Shown: positions 45,947 through 56,270 of the stretch, piece after piece
How positions within the stretch are numbered: the first letter of the stretch is position 1
Layout: each line of letters opens with the position of its first letter
Assembly: GCF_003201975.1 (NCBI RefSeq)
Contig: NZ_QJJQ01000001.1
Coordinates: 434,001-498,000 of the forward strand
DNA: 64,000 nt
Direction: 5' to 3'
Origin: Pseudogracilibacillus auburnensis
GTDB lineage: Bacteria > Bacillota > Bacilli > Bacillales > Amphibacillaceae
The notes under the pieces: generated by a model
Seen by the model: only the letters and a program-made list of their open reading frames with translations
Database searches by the model: none
Told to the model about the DNA's origin: nothing
Translations under genes and position numbers: made by a program

Positions 45947-46762
45947 TTAAACTATAAATTGTGTAAACCAAGCAATATATTTTGCTCCCGGTATAAAGAA
46001 TAATTGTGCTAATATTGTTCCTAATAATCTTGAAAAAACCATCATCAAGGAAATGTTTTTAAGTGTTTGATAACTACCTCTCTGATTAACAACGTCATCC
46101 GCAACCACGGAAACTTTTGGGTCAACAAAAATAACTAACAGTATTGTTGCCATCCCATTTATTAAACCTGATGCCATAATAGCGGTTGACGCACGTTCAG
46201 GTACTAGTAATGCTGCATATAATGCAGATAACACACCGATTGTATATATCGCGGTTATTATCATATTGACTAAAAATAATCTAACTGGAATATCTTTGAT
46301 TTTAGCGCCTCTTAGGTATGAGAATTTTGGTAGGCTAAAATGGGTTACACCACGTTTTATGTATTCCATGGAAAACAGCCTTTTGAATAAAGAGGGGACA
46401 GAACCCTTCTCTTTAGATAGATGGATGATTGCTCTAGAAAATAGCGCTATAAAGGTGGGAAGCAAAAGTATCCCAAAAATTGTTCCTACCGTTGACGCAC
46501 CTATGAGGAAACGATATTGCGATGCAACAAATCCTTGTGCATCAATACTTGGCGCAGTATCAATCAAGCTCCCTGTAAATGGCTGTTGCATCATATTTGC
46601 CAATCTTGAAATCATCACCATTATGTTAAAAAGAGACAAAGCTGAAGCAATCATCTTTACTCTTGCACCCGATAGCCTTACCGCGTAAGCGAGCGTTTCA
46701 ATGGAGTGAATGATAAAAATGAATATGGCTATGTATATTAATTTCTCAGTTACAATTTCCAA
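45947..46762 (-). CDS. amj: Amj, alternate lipid II flippase
   Basis: 271 residues with about six membrane segments. IHSIETLAYAVRLSGARVKM, ASALSLFNIMVMISRLANMM and VIFVDPKVSVVADDVVNQRG match the Amj (YdaH) family, which moves lipid II across the membrane and can replace MurJ. In B. subtilis amj is induced by cell-wall stress; no such signal is visible here. Single gene. Confidence 0.87.
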   Translation of the reverse strand: MEIVTEKLIYIAIFIFIIHSIETLAYAVRLSGARVKMIASALSLFNIMVMISRLANMMQQPFTGSLIDTAPSIDAQGFVASQYRFLIGASTVGTIFGILLLPTFIALFSRAIIHLSKEKGSVPSLFKRLFSMEYIKRGVTHFSLPKFSYLRGAKIKDIPVRLFLVNMIITAIYTIGVLSALYAALLVPERASTAIMASGLINGMATILLVIFVDPKVSVVADDVVNQRGSYQTLKNISLMMVFSRLLGTILAQLFFIPGAKYIAWFTQFIV

Positions 46763-46862
46763 TATAGTACCTTCTTTTAATCATTTTATTATTATACCTA
46801 AAAGTGTAAAAAAACTGGTCAATTATCTGGCACGATACTTATTCCGCACTGCGCCCGATTGC

Positions 46863-47102
46863 TTAATTTTCCTGTTTCTGTTTACTTTTTAAAATATCTA
46901 TTCCAGATACAATGCACAGCAAAAACAATAGCAATAGTCTTAACCAATCCATTGATAACCAAAAGTCCCCACCATTAACAATATCAGGGCTGAAACCATG
47001 TTCATCAACAAAAATACCTAAATTCCAAAATAATTTGAGTGAAATAAGCAATGAAATAAGACTCAATACAAATACTGTAATTGATAACTTCCTTGTCCTC
47101 AT
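46863..47102 (-). CDS. Small membrane protein, unknown
   Basis: 79 residues with two membrane helices (LSITVFVLSLISLLISLKLF and DWLRLLLLFLLCIVSGIDIL) and a short outside loop; C-terminus basic and Gln-rich. An in-frame ATG follows GAGAGGGTAAA. Unknown family; common type in Bacillus. Confidence 0.6.
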   Translation of the reverse strand: MRTRKLSITVFVLSLISLLISLKLFWNLGIFVDEHGFSPDIVNGGDFWLSMDWLRLLLLFLLCIVSGIDILKSKQKQEN

Positions 47103-47193
47103 TTTACCCTCTCTCTTTCTCTTTAAGCTATAACAAAATGGCCAATTCAGGAACAGTATTTATTCCTGATAAGCGCCCGATTTTTGAACAAAA

Positions 47194-47640
47194 TTAGTTT
47201 TTACTCCACTCCATTAAGCATTCTTGCTTATCAGTTTGCTTATCTGTTAATTCTTTTTTATAACAAAACCATTTTTTTATAAAAACGTCTACCGATGAAT
47301 TTTTCTTATATACTTTTCAACTGGATCATATTTCTTGTTTTTTCAAAGTTCAATAACTCTTTTCTAGCCCCATTATTTTGATATGCTACATCAATAAGAG
47401 TGCTGCTAAATAATTATCTACCATTGAAATGAACCCAACTATTTTTGTTTGACTAGTATGACATGCATTTCTGACATCGGAATATCCTTTTTTTCATCTC
47501 TTCAATTTGAGATTTCTAATAACCAGAATCAATAAAATGGTGTACTTTTAAAGAACCTTTGTACTAAATATCAACAAAGGTATCAATATCTGTATCTTTA
47601 TATGCTCTTATTATAATATCTCTCTTTCTCTAATTAACTC
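47194..47640 (-). pseudogene. GNAT acetyltransferase gene, heavily decayed
   Basis: Minus strand, in pieces: DIIIRAYKDTDIDTFVDI, then KGSLKVHHFIDSGY, KSQIEEMKKR, TKIVGFISMVDNYLAALL, DVAYQNNGARKELLNF, KVYKKNSS, then KKELTDKQTDKQECLMEWSKN and a stop at 47194. The order is exactly that of a GNAT domain (KIVGF, the QNNGAGK acetyl-CoA loop, the VYKKN segment), but it needs several frameshifts and holds in-frame stops. Confidence 0.65.
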
Positions 47641-47857
47641 ATACTCGATAAAATGGACCGATACATAAAAAAGAGCGCATATAACTTACTTGTTGAGTGT
47701 TGTTCAATTAAATGGGTCGTTTATGTAATAAAAAGTATTTTGAATTAATCTTTTAATCATTTTAACATACAAAATTAATTCCACACGATAGATAATTCGG
47801 AATAACCAAATATTTATACCTTTTTTCCGTTTTTGATTGGGTTAAAAAGATCAATGA

Positions 47858-48235
47858 CTACTTGACAGAGGGATTGCACGCTTTAAATGCCGATTCCGTT
47901 AGAGTGTATATTCCTACCAGTTTGAGTGTAGGGGATATAAACATTTGGTCGGTGTCCGAAGAAAAGGGGATACCTATGCGGGCAAGATACTTTGAGCCAA
48001 CCCCCGTAGGACTAGTATGCTTTGCTCTGTTGATTAAATCTTCTAATAGAGTAAAAGCTAGTGGAGAAACCAATGAGACAACATTTGACTCATCTCTGTC
48101 TAATTGGAACTTCCAATTCCCAAAGATGCCTTTTGCATTAGCAGTCCCATAATTTCAATACTCTTTACTAGCATTTCTCCCCTTACATTGTTCCGCTTAT
48201 CTGCTACCATCATTTTTTCACTCCATAAGTCAACT
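47858..48235 (-). pseudogene. Unassigned gene remnant
   Basis: Minus strand: WSEKMMVADKRNNVRGEMLV, KSIEIMGLLMQKAS, then by frame change GNWKFQLDRDESNVVSLVSP, LAFTLLEDLINRAKHTSPTG and VGSKYLARIGIPFSSDTDQM, ending at 47858. The opposite strand is also open (47835-48152), so the coding strand is not certain. Family not recognised. The stretch 48240-48840 holds no gene; it has only a short hairpin at ATTGACTGT/ACAGTCAAT near 48425-48452. Confidence 0.35.
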
Positions 48236-48842
48236 CCTCTCTCAGTTTCACTTTTTAAGACTGTTATTAGAAAATAGAATGGTAGAATAGGATACCCTCT
48301 AAAAATGGTTACCTACTTATCAAGACTAGAACTTACCATTTGAGACCGTCGCACTAGCACGAAACTAACTGATTACAAAAGGTTTTCAAAGGTGATAAAA
48401 TGAGTCAAGCTTTGTGGATAAACCATTGACTGTATAGACTACACAGTCAATTAGAGAAGTAAGATAGATTTTGTTGATGATGAGCTGCCATATATTTGTT
48501 TTTAAATATATATTATAGGCGTGTCTCTGGAAAAGGGAGATACGAATGGCTAAAGATTTACAACGTATTTTATATTATGTAAAATGAGTCAATGTGATAA
48601 AAATCATCATTTGAAGTGTTCTTATAGGATTCCGTAATGGAAGCATAACCTGACGGAAAGCAGATATACCGATTAATAGAGTACAAAACAGTGAAAGAAT
48701 AGAGCTAGAGCCTTTCTAAAAAATAGTATATTTTTAGGGCAGATTAATAGTTACTTATTGAAGAGTATAAAAACAAAAATCAGTTAACATTTCGTTTGGT
48801 CTAACGAAGAATATCTTATGAGGTTTTAAATGGGGGAATTTT

Positions 48843-49643
48843 ATGTATCTAATTGTTACTTTTTTAGTGTTTGGTATATTAATAGGCTTTTTGTCAAGTA
48901 TGTTCGGTTTTGGAGGGGGATTTGTTGTAATTCCCGTATTGTATTTGTTATTACCAAAATTAGATGTTCCCGATTCATTAGTTATGCATATTGCCATAGG
49001 AACATCTCTTGCTATTATGATTGTGAACTCAATAAATTCAACGATATCTCATCATCGTAAAGGTCATATCTTATGGTTCATATTTTTCCAGCTTGCACCT
49101 ACAATTGCCGTTGGTGCTTTAATTGGGGGCTTTTTTTCACCTTTTATCGAGGGGGATATGCTTAAATATTTATTTATTCTCTTTCTTATCTTTACAATTA
49201 TTTCATCCCTCATCAGAAAAACGTTTATCCATGTTACAGATAATACTATAAAGATGCCAAGTCGCATAAAAACATCATTTATTGGGATAGGGATTGGTTT
49301 TATTGCTACATTGCTTGGTGTTGGCGGCAGTGTGATAGTCATCCCATTCTTGCGAAATTGTCGTTTAAAAATGGTCAATGCCGTTTCCCTTGCAACTCCA
49401 TTAAGTATTCCTATAGCAGTTCTAGGAACAATAGCAGCTATATTTAATGGAATACAACAACCAGATCTTCCTTCATGGTCTTTAGGTTTTGTTTATATTC
49501 CTGCCTTTATTGGTATTGTAGCTGGAGGGTTTATTGGCGTGCCTATTGGTACACGTATAGCTCATCATATGCCTGATCGATTATTTTCTAAGGTTTATCT
49601 GTTTTTACTTATTATTGTGGTTATTTCAATGATCATTGAATAA
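48843..49643 (+). CDS. TauE/SafE-family sulfite/anion exporter
   Basis: 266 residues with eight membrane segments and the repeated family motif: FLSSMFGFGGGFVVIPVL near the N-terminus and FIATLLGVGGSVIVIPFL in the second half. Such proteins export sulfite, sulfoacetate or other small anions. GGGGGAA precedes ATG 48843. Single gene with its own terminator. Confidence 0.85.
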   Translation: MYLIVTFLVFGILIGFLSSMFGFGGGFVVIPVLYLLLPKLDVPDSLVMHIAIGTSLAIMIVNSINSTISHHRKGHILWFIFFQLAPTIAVGALIGGFFSPFIEGDMLKYLFILFLIFTIISSLIRKTFIHVTDNTIKMPSRIKTSFIGIGIGFIATLLGVGGSVIVIPFLRNCRLKMVNAVSLATPLSIPIAVLGTIAAIFNGIQQPDLPSWSLGFVYIPAFIGIVAGGFIGVPIGTRIAHHMPDRLFSKVYLFLLIIVVISMIIE

Positions 49644-49746
49644 CAGACGATGTTGAAGATAATAAACTGGAATTTGCATGGATTGCATGAAAAATGAATA
49701 GGTTCCCCCAAAACAGAAAAATCGTATGGGGCTTTGGGGAGTGAAG

Positions 49747-49788
49747 GGTATCACTGATAATAGAGGTGATATCTTTTTTTATTTTTAA
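49747..49788 (+). terminator. Terminator of the TauE/SafE gene
   Basis: GGTATCAC and GTGATATC form a stem (one G-T pair) followed by TTTTTTTATTTTT. Confidence 0.65.
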
Positions 49789-49950
49789 GACATTTTAAAA
49801 AATGGGTATATTTATCTTTGATACCGATTGTTAGCAAAATGTATCCTCTTTTTATGACAAATAATTTTTTTAGAACGTTTATTTCGTATTGACTCTCCTT
49901 TAAAGGGATAGTTTATAGTTCTTTTTGTAAGTAATAAAGGAGGAAACAAT

Positions 49951-50906
49951 ATGTGTGCTCATTATGAAATAACTTTACATGATGTAAGTAAAACATTCGG
50001 CAAAAAAACAGCGTTAGACAAGGTGTTTCTCAAAATAAAAAAAGGCTCCATTTTTGGACTGATTGGTCCAAATGGAGCAGGTAAGTCGACATTGACAAAT
50101 TTACTAGCTACTTTGTCCTTACCTGATGGAGGCACTGTAACGATCTCAGGTTTAGATGCTATTTCACAAGTGAAACAGGTGAGAAAAAAAGTTGGGATTA
50201 CATTCCAAGACCCTTCGATATTTACAACTGGAACAGCGTGGGACAATTTATTCATAGCGGGAAAAATGTATGATATGAACATTTCGAAAATAAAGGAGAG
50301 AGGAGAATACCTGTTAAAGGAGTTTCATTTGAATCAGGTATCTAACGATCTAGTTGGTACCTACTCGGGGGAATGAAAAGAAAACTGGATATTGCTGTAA
50401 GTTTACTTCACCAACCAGAAGTTCTTTTTCTAGATGAACCTACAACCGGCTTAGATCCTGAGTCTAGAAATATATTGTGGCAAATCATTTCAAATATCTC
50501 TCATCGGGAAGGAACGACCATTTTTGTAACCACACATTATCTGGAGGAATTGAACGATGTAGCAACAGATATTGCATTAATTAATAACGGAGAAATACTT
50601 GATGTTGGAACACCAATAGAACTAATTAATAAACTTGCAGCTGATCATATTGAAATTCATTATAGCAGATTAAATTCCTCCATGACTCAAAAAATAGATG
50701 AATATGTTTCTAACATGATTGAAGTCATTAATCATAAAATCAAACCAACATCATTAACAATTATTAGTAGCAAGGGGCAGCAAATTATATCTAAATTACT
50801 TAAGTTCTTAATTCGAAATGAAGTCGAAATAGAATTTAGTGAGCTTAAACAGGCTACTTTAAATGATGTTTATTTGGCAAATTTCACAGAGAAAGGGGAT
50901 AAATAA
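49951..50906 (+). pseudogene. ABC transporter ATPase gene split by a one-base deletion
   Basis: The first half (49951-50376) has Walker A LIGPNGAGKSTLTN and a Q-loop region and breaks off at VGTYSGE; the second half (50373-50906) begins MKRKLDIAVSLLHQPEVLFL and carries Walker B LFLDEPTTGLDPE and the switch His in TTHYLEEL. The break is in a run of five G at the signature motif, where six would give YSGGMKRK. The two frames overlap as ATGA, so re-initiation could make two half proteins, but a working ATPase is unlikely. Daunorubicin-type exporter ATPase by similarity. Confidence 0.8.
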
Positions 50907-51657
50907 TGAACAATATATCGTTAATTTTATTATTAGCAAAAAAAAGACTGATACCATTCATTAAAAATCCTATAGGGATTCTCATTTCAATGTTCCAACC
51001 TTTGATTTTTCTTGTGTTATTTGGGACGATATTTTCAAGTGTTTTTTCTGCTTCTGGATTTGACCATACAAATTATGTAGCTTATATTCTACCTGGGATT
51101 TTGATTATGAATGCTTTATTTGGAGGAATATATCTTGGTATGAGCACGTTAGATGATATGAGAGAAGGAATATTTAACCGATACTTAATCGCACCTAAGA
51201 GTAATCTGGTTTTCATTACTGGTGATTTAGTTTATATTTTTATTTTCCAATTGATTCAATCTTTACTATTAGTGGCTCTTTTATGGGTTTTAAACTACCA
51301 TCAGGAATCGTTCATCCAATCATTTTTCTCATGACACCAGCGCTTTTCTCTTGTGTAATCGGAGCTATTTCTATAGGAATTGCTGTTCTGACTAAGAAGC
51401 ACTCAACGATGATTACGGTAATGCAGTTTTTATCATTTCCATTGATATTCTTATCATCCGCCTTTATGCCAAGCAATTTATTGCCAAAATGGATAAGTAT
51501 TATATCGCGGATAAACCCAGTTGACTGGGTAGTAAGAGCATCACAATCTGCATTCAACCATCCCTTAGCAATCAACTACTATTTACTGATTGTCTTAAGT
51601 CTTTTTATGGCTGTATTCTTTTGTAAATTCACGTATGATGTTCAAAGAAAAAAGTGA
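50906..51657 (+). pseudogene. ABC-2 permease gene split by a frameshift
   Basis: 50906-51334 encodes the first membrane segments and ends ALLWVLNYHQES; 51283-51657 continues the protein in another frame (GFKLPSGIVHPIIFLMTPAL, then SSAFMPSNLLPKWISIISRI). One base inserted near 51285 would join them to an ABC-2 permease of about 250 residues. ATPase and permease are thus both broken while the MerR gene after them is intact. Confidence 0.75.
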
Positions 51658-51667
51658 AAGGAATATG

Positions 51668-51698
51668 TTGACTCTGACGTTAGAGGATACTTTAATAT
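51668..51698 (+). promoter_or_regulatory. MerR-type promoter
   Basis: TTGACT (51668-51673), a 19-base spacer and TAATAT (51693-51698), with the partial palindrome CTCTGACGTTAGAG (51672-51685) in the spacer region. It precedes the MerR gene and would be autoregulated. Confidence 0.6.
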
Positions 51699-51724
51699 AA
51701 AGAACATGGAAAGGAGGAAAGGAC

Positions 51725-52471
51725 ATGTACACCGTTCACGAAGTTGCAAAGCTAGCTCATACAACAGTAAAGACATTACACCATTATCACAAAATAGGTC
51801 TTTTGATACCAAAGCAAACGACAGAGGCTGGTTATCGTTTATACGGAAACAAAGGGGTAGAACGACTACAGCAAATCCTTTTTTACAAGGAACTGGATTT
51901 TCCTCTCAAAGAGATTAAAAAATTATTAGATGGAGAAATAGACAGAGAAACTACCTTGATACAGCAAAAAAACTTATTAGAACAAAAAATCGATCGATTT
52001 AAAGGATTGATTAAGACGATCAATACTTCTATCAAAAGCGTTAAAGAGGGAGTTGAATTAGATATGGAATCAATGTTTAAAGGTTTTGAAACGGAAGAAG
52101 AATGGCAAGAAGCCTTAAAAGACCAAAAAGAACATTTGAAAAAAGAATATGATTTTGATTTATCGAATCAACCAATTAATGTAGAATCAATGAACGATTC
52201 TGCCAGAGAAGCACAGTCATTTAATGAGGATATGATTTGGTTCTTACAAGAAGGTTTTTCTGTAAATGATCCCAAAGTCTTGGAGCGTGTAAAAAAACAT
52301 TTACTTTTTTTGGAGAAAATAGGTCATCCATCAACACCACAAGATTTTCTGAATCAGACAGAGCTTTTTATCGTTGACGACTTTCATAGAAACATGCTTG
52401 AAGAGTGGCAAGTGGGGTACACTTATTTTCTAAACAAGGTTGCAGCTAACTATTTGGAAAATACTAAATAG
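51725..52471 (+). CDS. MerR-family regulator with TipAS-like domain
   Basis: 248 residues. Winged helix YTVHEVAKLAHTTVKTLHHY (RVKTLHHYD-type helix), long coiled coil 75-120, then the TipAS-like domain of multidrug regulators such as Mta (EEEWQEALKDQKEHLKKEYD; DDFHRNMLEEWQVGYTYFL). AAAGGAGG before ATG 51725. Likely regulator of the broken ABC exporter upstream. Confidence 0.87.
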   Translation: MYTVHEVAKLAHTTVKTLHHYHKIGLLIPKQTTEAGYRLYGNKGVERLQQILFYKELDFPLKEIKKLLDGEIDRETTLIQQKNLLEQKIDRFKGLIKTINTSIKSVKEGVELDMESMFKGFETEEEWQEALKDQKEHLKKEYDFDLSNQPINVESMNDSAREAQSFNEDMIWFLQEGFSVNDPKVLERVKKHLLFLEKIGHPSTPQDFLNQTELFIVDDFHRNMLEEWQVGYTYFLNKVAANYLENTK

Positions 52472-52952
52472 TAAAGAGTAGTAAATAGACATTCATCAAT
52501 TTTTCAGACGTTACAGGCATTGAAGAAAAACTGTTGTTTGTTGGAGTGAAAACGATATATAACTAGGTTACAAGCAGCGGTTTTGAAAATTGTAATTTCA
52601 AAACCGCCGTTACAAAATAGGAAAACCTTGCTGTTAGGGATGGGAATGGAGTAGACTAATTGGATTGACAGACCCTGTATCTATTGCTTCGACAGATGGA
52701 CCTAATTGTGAGGAAACAAAAAGGGAAACAGCGATTTTGCATTGTTATTTTTTCAAAACCACCGTTTGATCTATAGCTGTCTGTATATTTTTCTCTAAAC
52801 AAACAACGGTGTTATGTTATATAAGTGAGTGATGAAACTCAAAAGAGCAAATCCCTTTTAACTGCTTAAAATTCCTGTTTAAAAGGTAAAAATATTCGAA
52901 GGATGTTGAAGATTATTTCAGATATATGTTGCATTTTGTTCGTGTATTGTTT

Positions 52953-53834
52953 CTATACGCTATTGCGTTGTTTTAATAAAAATACAGCTAAACCGATTAA
53001 GATGAGTAAAATTCCTATACCTTGTTGGAAAGAAATGACCTCATTCAAAATAAAATAAGCGAGAATACAGGTTCCAATCGTCTCACCTAATATACTTATG
53101 GATATAACGGAAGTACTTAGCCATTTTAATAGCCAATTGAAAATCGTTTGTCCTAAAATGGTTGCGATAAATGCTAGTCCAATAAAAGCCCACCATGTTT
53201 GTATGGAATAATGGAAAAAGGATAAATGCTGACTAAAAGCAAAAATACTTAAAAATAAGGCACTACTCGCATAACCAATAATAGAGTATGGGACAAGTGA
53301 TAGCTTTTTACGAACATGTTGTCCAATAAAGAAATAAGCTGTAATGATTCCCGCAGCAATAAATGCAAGGATATCGCCAAATAATGCTTGCCCACTAATT
53401 TGAAAATCCTGCCATGCAATAATAATGCTTCCAACAATCGCCACGAGACAGCCCAATATAGCTCCTCTACTGAAACGTTCTTTAAATAGAAAGTAGCCGC
53501 CAGCCATCGAAAAGAGTGGCTGTAATGTCACAATAACTGTCGAGCTTGCTACAGATGTGTAATGTAACGATTCAAACCACAATACATAATGGGCCGCTAG
53601 GAATACGCCTGATAATAATCCGAGTCCCCATTGTTTCTTTGACAACAAACGTAATTCTTGACGATTCTTACTATTTACTAATAAAAGTGGAAAAAGTATG
53701 ACCGTTGCAAAAAACATCCGATAGAATGCGATCATTGTCGCAGGTGCATCTGCTAATTTTACGAAGATAGCGGAAGTAGACAAAGCAAATACGCCGAAGA
53801 ATAAAATCACGTAAGACATAAGTGGTGATTTCAA
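52953..53834 (-). CDS. EamA-family (DMT) transporter
   Basis: 293 residues with ten membrane segments in two EamA repeats (SYVILFFGVFALSTSAIFVK; IAAGIITAYFFIGQHVRKKL at the start of the second). Likely exporter of amino acids or metabolites. Divergent to the XRE-cupin gene at 54000, which probably controls it. Between the MerR gene and its end (52480-52950) there is no gene, only the hairpin GCGGTTTTGAAA/TTTCAAAACCGC at 52577-52607. Confidence 0.85.
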   Translation of the reverse strand: MKSPLMSYVILFFGVFALSTSAIFVKLADAPATMIAFYRMFFATVILFPLLLVNSKNRQELRLLSKKQWGLGLLSGVFLAAHYVLWFESLHYTSVASSTVIVTLQPLFSMAGGYFLFKERFSRGAILGCLVAIVGSIIIAWQDFQISGQALFGDILAFIAAGIITAYFFIGQHVRKKLSLVPYSIIGYASSALFLSIFAFSQHLSFFHYSIQTWWAFIGLAFIATILGQTIFNWLLKWLSTSVISISILGETIGTCILAYFILNEVISFQQGIGILLILIGLAVFLLKQRNSV

Positions 53835-53999
53835 TTTTGTTCCCCCTAGGCATTTGTATATAATAATAGAACTATTACATTATAATGTATAATAAAAGTA
53901 TAAGAGATAATTGTAATTAAAAGAAGTGTTCATTCTCCATGTTTAGTATGTCAGCACAAATGAAGTTAAACATACATTATTATAGAAGGGATCATTGCT

Positions 54000-54560
54000 A
54001 TGAACAATCATCGTCTCGGGCAAACGGTATTAAATTATCGTAAAAAGAACGGAATGACCATTCGAGAATTTGCCGATTATGCAGGAATCAGCACGTCACT
54101 TATTAGCCAAATAGAAAGGGGACAAGCAAATCCCTCGTTAAGTGTTCTAGAATTGATTGCACAAGCATTAAATGTACCGCTCTTTACTCTTTTTATTAAT
54201 GAAATTGATACGGATTCGCTCATTTCGAGAAAAGATGATCGAAAGAAAGTCTACCGGGAAAATAGTGACCATATTGTCTATGATGTGTTAACACCAGACT
54301 TTATGAAGGCACGTATTGAAATGTTAATGATGGATTTAAATGCCCATGCAAGTACTACGAAAAGTTACTATTCACACGAGGATCGAGAGGAAATTGCAGT
54401 CGTCATGAAAGGGAGAGCATATGTTGAACTGGAAGGCAACGAGTATTTTTTAGGTGAAGGCGATGTCGTACGTATTCCACCAAATGTGAAACACCGATTT
54501 TTAAATAGGAGTGATGAACCGAATCATATTTTATTTGTGCTAACTCCATCACTCGTTTAA
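54000..54560 (+). CDS. XRE-family regulator with cupin domain
   Basis: 186 residues: HTH_3 (VLNYRKKNGMTIREFADYAG, ISTSLISQIERGQANPSLSV) and a C-terminal cupin (EEIAVVMKGRAYVELEGNEY, EGDVVRIPPNVKHRFLNRSD). The cupin probably senses a small metabolite. In Bacillus such regulators often lie next to a DMT exporter of their ligand, as here (52953). Confidence 0.88.
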   Translation: MNNHRLGQTVLNYRKKNGMTIREFADYAGISTSLISQIERGQANPSLSVLELIAQALNVPLFTLFINEIDTDSLISRKDDRKKVYRENSDHIVYDVLTPDFMKARIEMLMMDLNAHASTTKSYYSHEDREEIAVVMKGRAYVELEGNEYFLGEGDVVRIPPNVKHRFLNRSDEPNHILFVLTPSLV

Positions 54561-54623
54561 ATCATGGTCGTCTTAAGACAGAGCGATAGACGGAAGGTAA
54601 TATATAGAGGAGGTTAATTTGAA

Positions 54624-55433
54624 ATGGAGCGTAATACATATAGAACAAGTCAATTAGTAGAAATTCTAGGTGTATCAAGAGACGCACTTCGGTATTATGA
54701 AGGACAAGGAATTGTCAAACCGAACCAGAATGAAATGAATAATTATAGGCAATATGATGATTATGATATTTATACATTAATGGTGGCGGACTTTTATAAG
54801 AAGAGAAGTTTATCGATGAAAGAAGTTCGGAAATTACAGATAGGTAGTGAAATAGCTGAGTTAGAAACGATTTTAAAAACAAAAGCTGAGCAATTAGAGG
54901 AAACCATACGGAATCAAAAATATATGCTTCAAAAAATAAAAGAGACAAAAACATTTTGTGAGGAATTAAAAGACCATTTAAATCAATACTCCATAAGACA
55001 ACTACCAACTTACAAAGTACTAGGGGAGTTTTCTGATTTTAATGCTTTTCTAGAGTACCCCACCATATTAGAAAAGATGAATTTGACGAAGGAAGATATT
55101 CTTAGCAAAATCATGAGGAAATTCACTGTTGATGAAAATGGATTGCTAGACTCAAAGATGTTAATTGTTGAAAAGTGTACAGCGATGCAAAAAGAAAAAA
55201 TGGAATGTTATTTACAATATCCTAACTGCATTTATACCATTGTGGAAGATGGCAGGTATCAAAACGGAACGAATGACATTAAATATGAAGTATTTGATTC
55301 CACTTTAAAGTGGGGAAATGAACAGGGATATAAACTAAAAGGGATTGCTTTTGTAAACACGCGTCTCATTACCTATCTTGAAAATAAGGAGCGAGTCTTT
55401 TTAGAAATTTTTATTCCAATTGAAGAAAAATAA
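54624..55433 (+). CDS. MerR-family regulator
   Basis: 269 residues. Helix-turn-helix TSQLVEILGVSRDALRYYEG plus a coiled coil near 85-125; the C-terminal domain of about 140 residues has Cys (VEKCTAMQKEKMECYLQYPN) and a GyrI-like end (YLENKERVFLEIFIPIEE). Ribosome-binding site GAGGAGG with ATG 54624. Terminated at 55484. Target unknown; CPBP protease follows. Confidence 0.82.
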   Translation: MERNTYRTSQLVEILGVSRDALRYYEGQGIVKPNQNEMNNYRQYDDYDIYTLMVADFYKKRSLSMKEVRKLQIGSEIAELETILKTKAEQLEETIRNQKYMLQKIKETKTFCEELKDHLNQYSIRQLPTYKVLGEFSDFNAFLEYPTILEKMNLTKEDILSKIMRKFTVDENGLLDSKMLIVEKCTAMQKEKMECYLQYPNCIYTIVEDGRYQNGTNDIKYEVFDSTLKWGNEQGYKLKGIAFVNTRLITYLENKERVFLEIFIPIEEK

Positions 55434-55483
55434 AGTACTTCCTAAGCTATTGACGTGGGGGTAACACCGTAGTTTAGCATGAT

Positions 55484-55525
55484 AACCAATGGAACAAGTG
55501 CAAAATGTTCCATTGGTTTTTATTA
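55484..55525 (+). terminator. Terminator of the MerR gene
   Basis: AACCAATGGAAC (55484-55495) and GTTCCATTGGTT (55507-55518), 11-base loop, then TTTATTATTT. Confidence 0.8.
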
Positions 55526-55544
55526 TTTAGGAGGGAAAATAGGT

Positions 55545-56270
55545 ATGGATAATAAAGAAAAAGAAATCAGAAGTGTATGGAAGCTTATAATGCTCCATTT
55601 ACTTCCTGGTATAATGTTAAGTACAATTTATATACTTCTATTGAAGGGGGGAGTTTTGGAAGGTTATCCTAGGTTAGTCATATTGGGTTTAGCGGGGATT
55701 TTTTCAATAATACCTTTAGAGCTTGGATATTTATTCTATGTAGCAAAAAAAGAAGTGGGAAGTTTCAATATACTTAAAATACTAGGGTTACAAAGTAAGA
55801 TGAAGGTTAAAGAAATGCTATTTTACACTTTATCGTTGTTTATGGTGGTAGGAATACTAATGACTGCCTTTAACCCACTTTCCAATATTATTTTAAATAC
55901 TGTATTTAGTTGGATTCCAAGCTCCTATAATTATGTACAAGACATGAGTTTATTTGATAGGCATTTTATAATCATTTCACTGTTCGTAAGCTTCTTCTTT
56001 TTTACACTGATCTTACCGATAATTGAGGAGCTTTATTTTAGAGGATATTTACTTTCCCGTATGAAATGGATGGGAAAATGCAGTGTAATTTTAAATGTAC
56101 TATTATTTGCAGTTTATCATTTTTGGTCACCTTGGCTTATTTTATCAAGGATTATAGCCTTGTTACCATTGTATTATTTTGTATATAAAAAGGATTCGTT
56201 AAAATTAGCTATATTAGTACACTGCTTATGTAACTTTACAGATGTAGTAATACTTATTACTTTGTTGTAG
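55545..56270 (+). CDS. CPBP-family intramembrane metalloprotease
   Basis: 241 residues, about seven membrane segments, ATG 55545 after AGGAGGG; the longer frame would include the terminator. Motif 1 is EELYFRGYLLSRM (EExxxR), motif 2 AVYHFWSP (His) and motif 3 HCLCNFTD. All three metal-ligand positions are kept, so it may be an active Abi/CAAX-type protease, often tied to bacteriocin immunity. Confidence 0.8.
   Translation: MDNKEKEIRSVWKLIMLHLLPGIMLSTIYILLLKGGVLEGYPRLVILGLAGIFSIIPLELGYLFYVAKKEVGSFNILKILGLQSKMKVKEMLFYTLSLFMVVGILMTAFNPLSNIILNTVFSWIPSSYNYVQDMSLFDRHFIIISLFVSFFFFTLILPIIEELYFRGYLLSRMKWMGKCSVILNVLLFAVYHFWSPWLILSRIIALLPLYYFVYKKDSLKLAILVHCLCNFTDVVILITLL

Noticed and set aside
46266-46688. 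A 140-codon frame opposite amj
   Set aside because: Antisense to a conserved membrane protein; no start signal.
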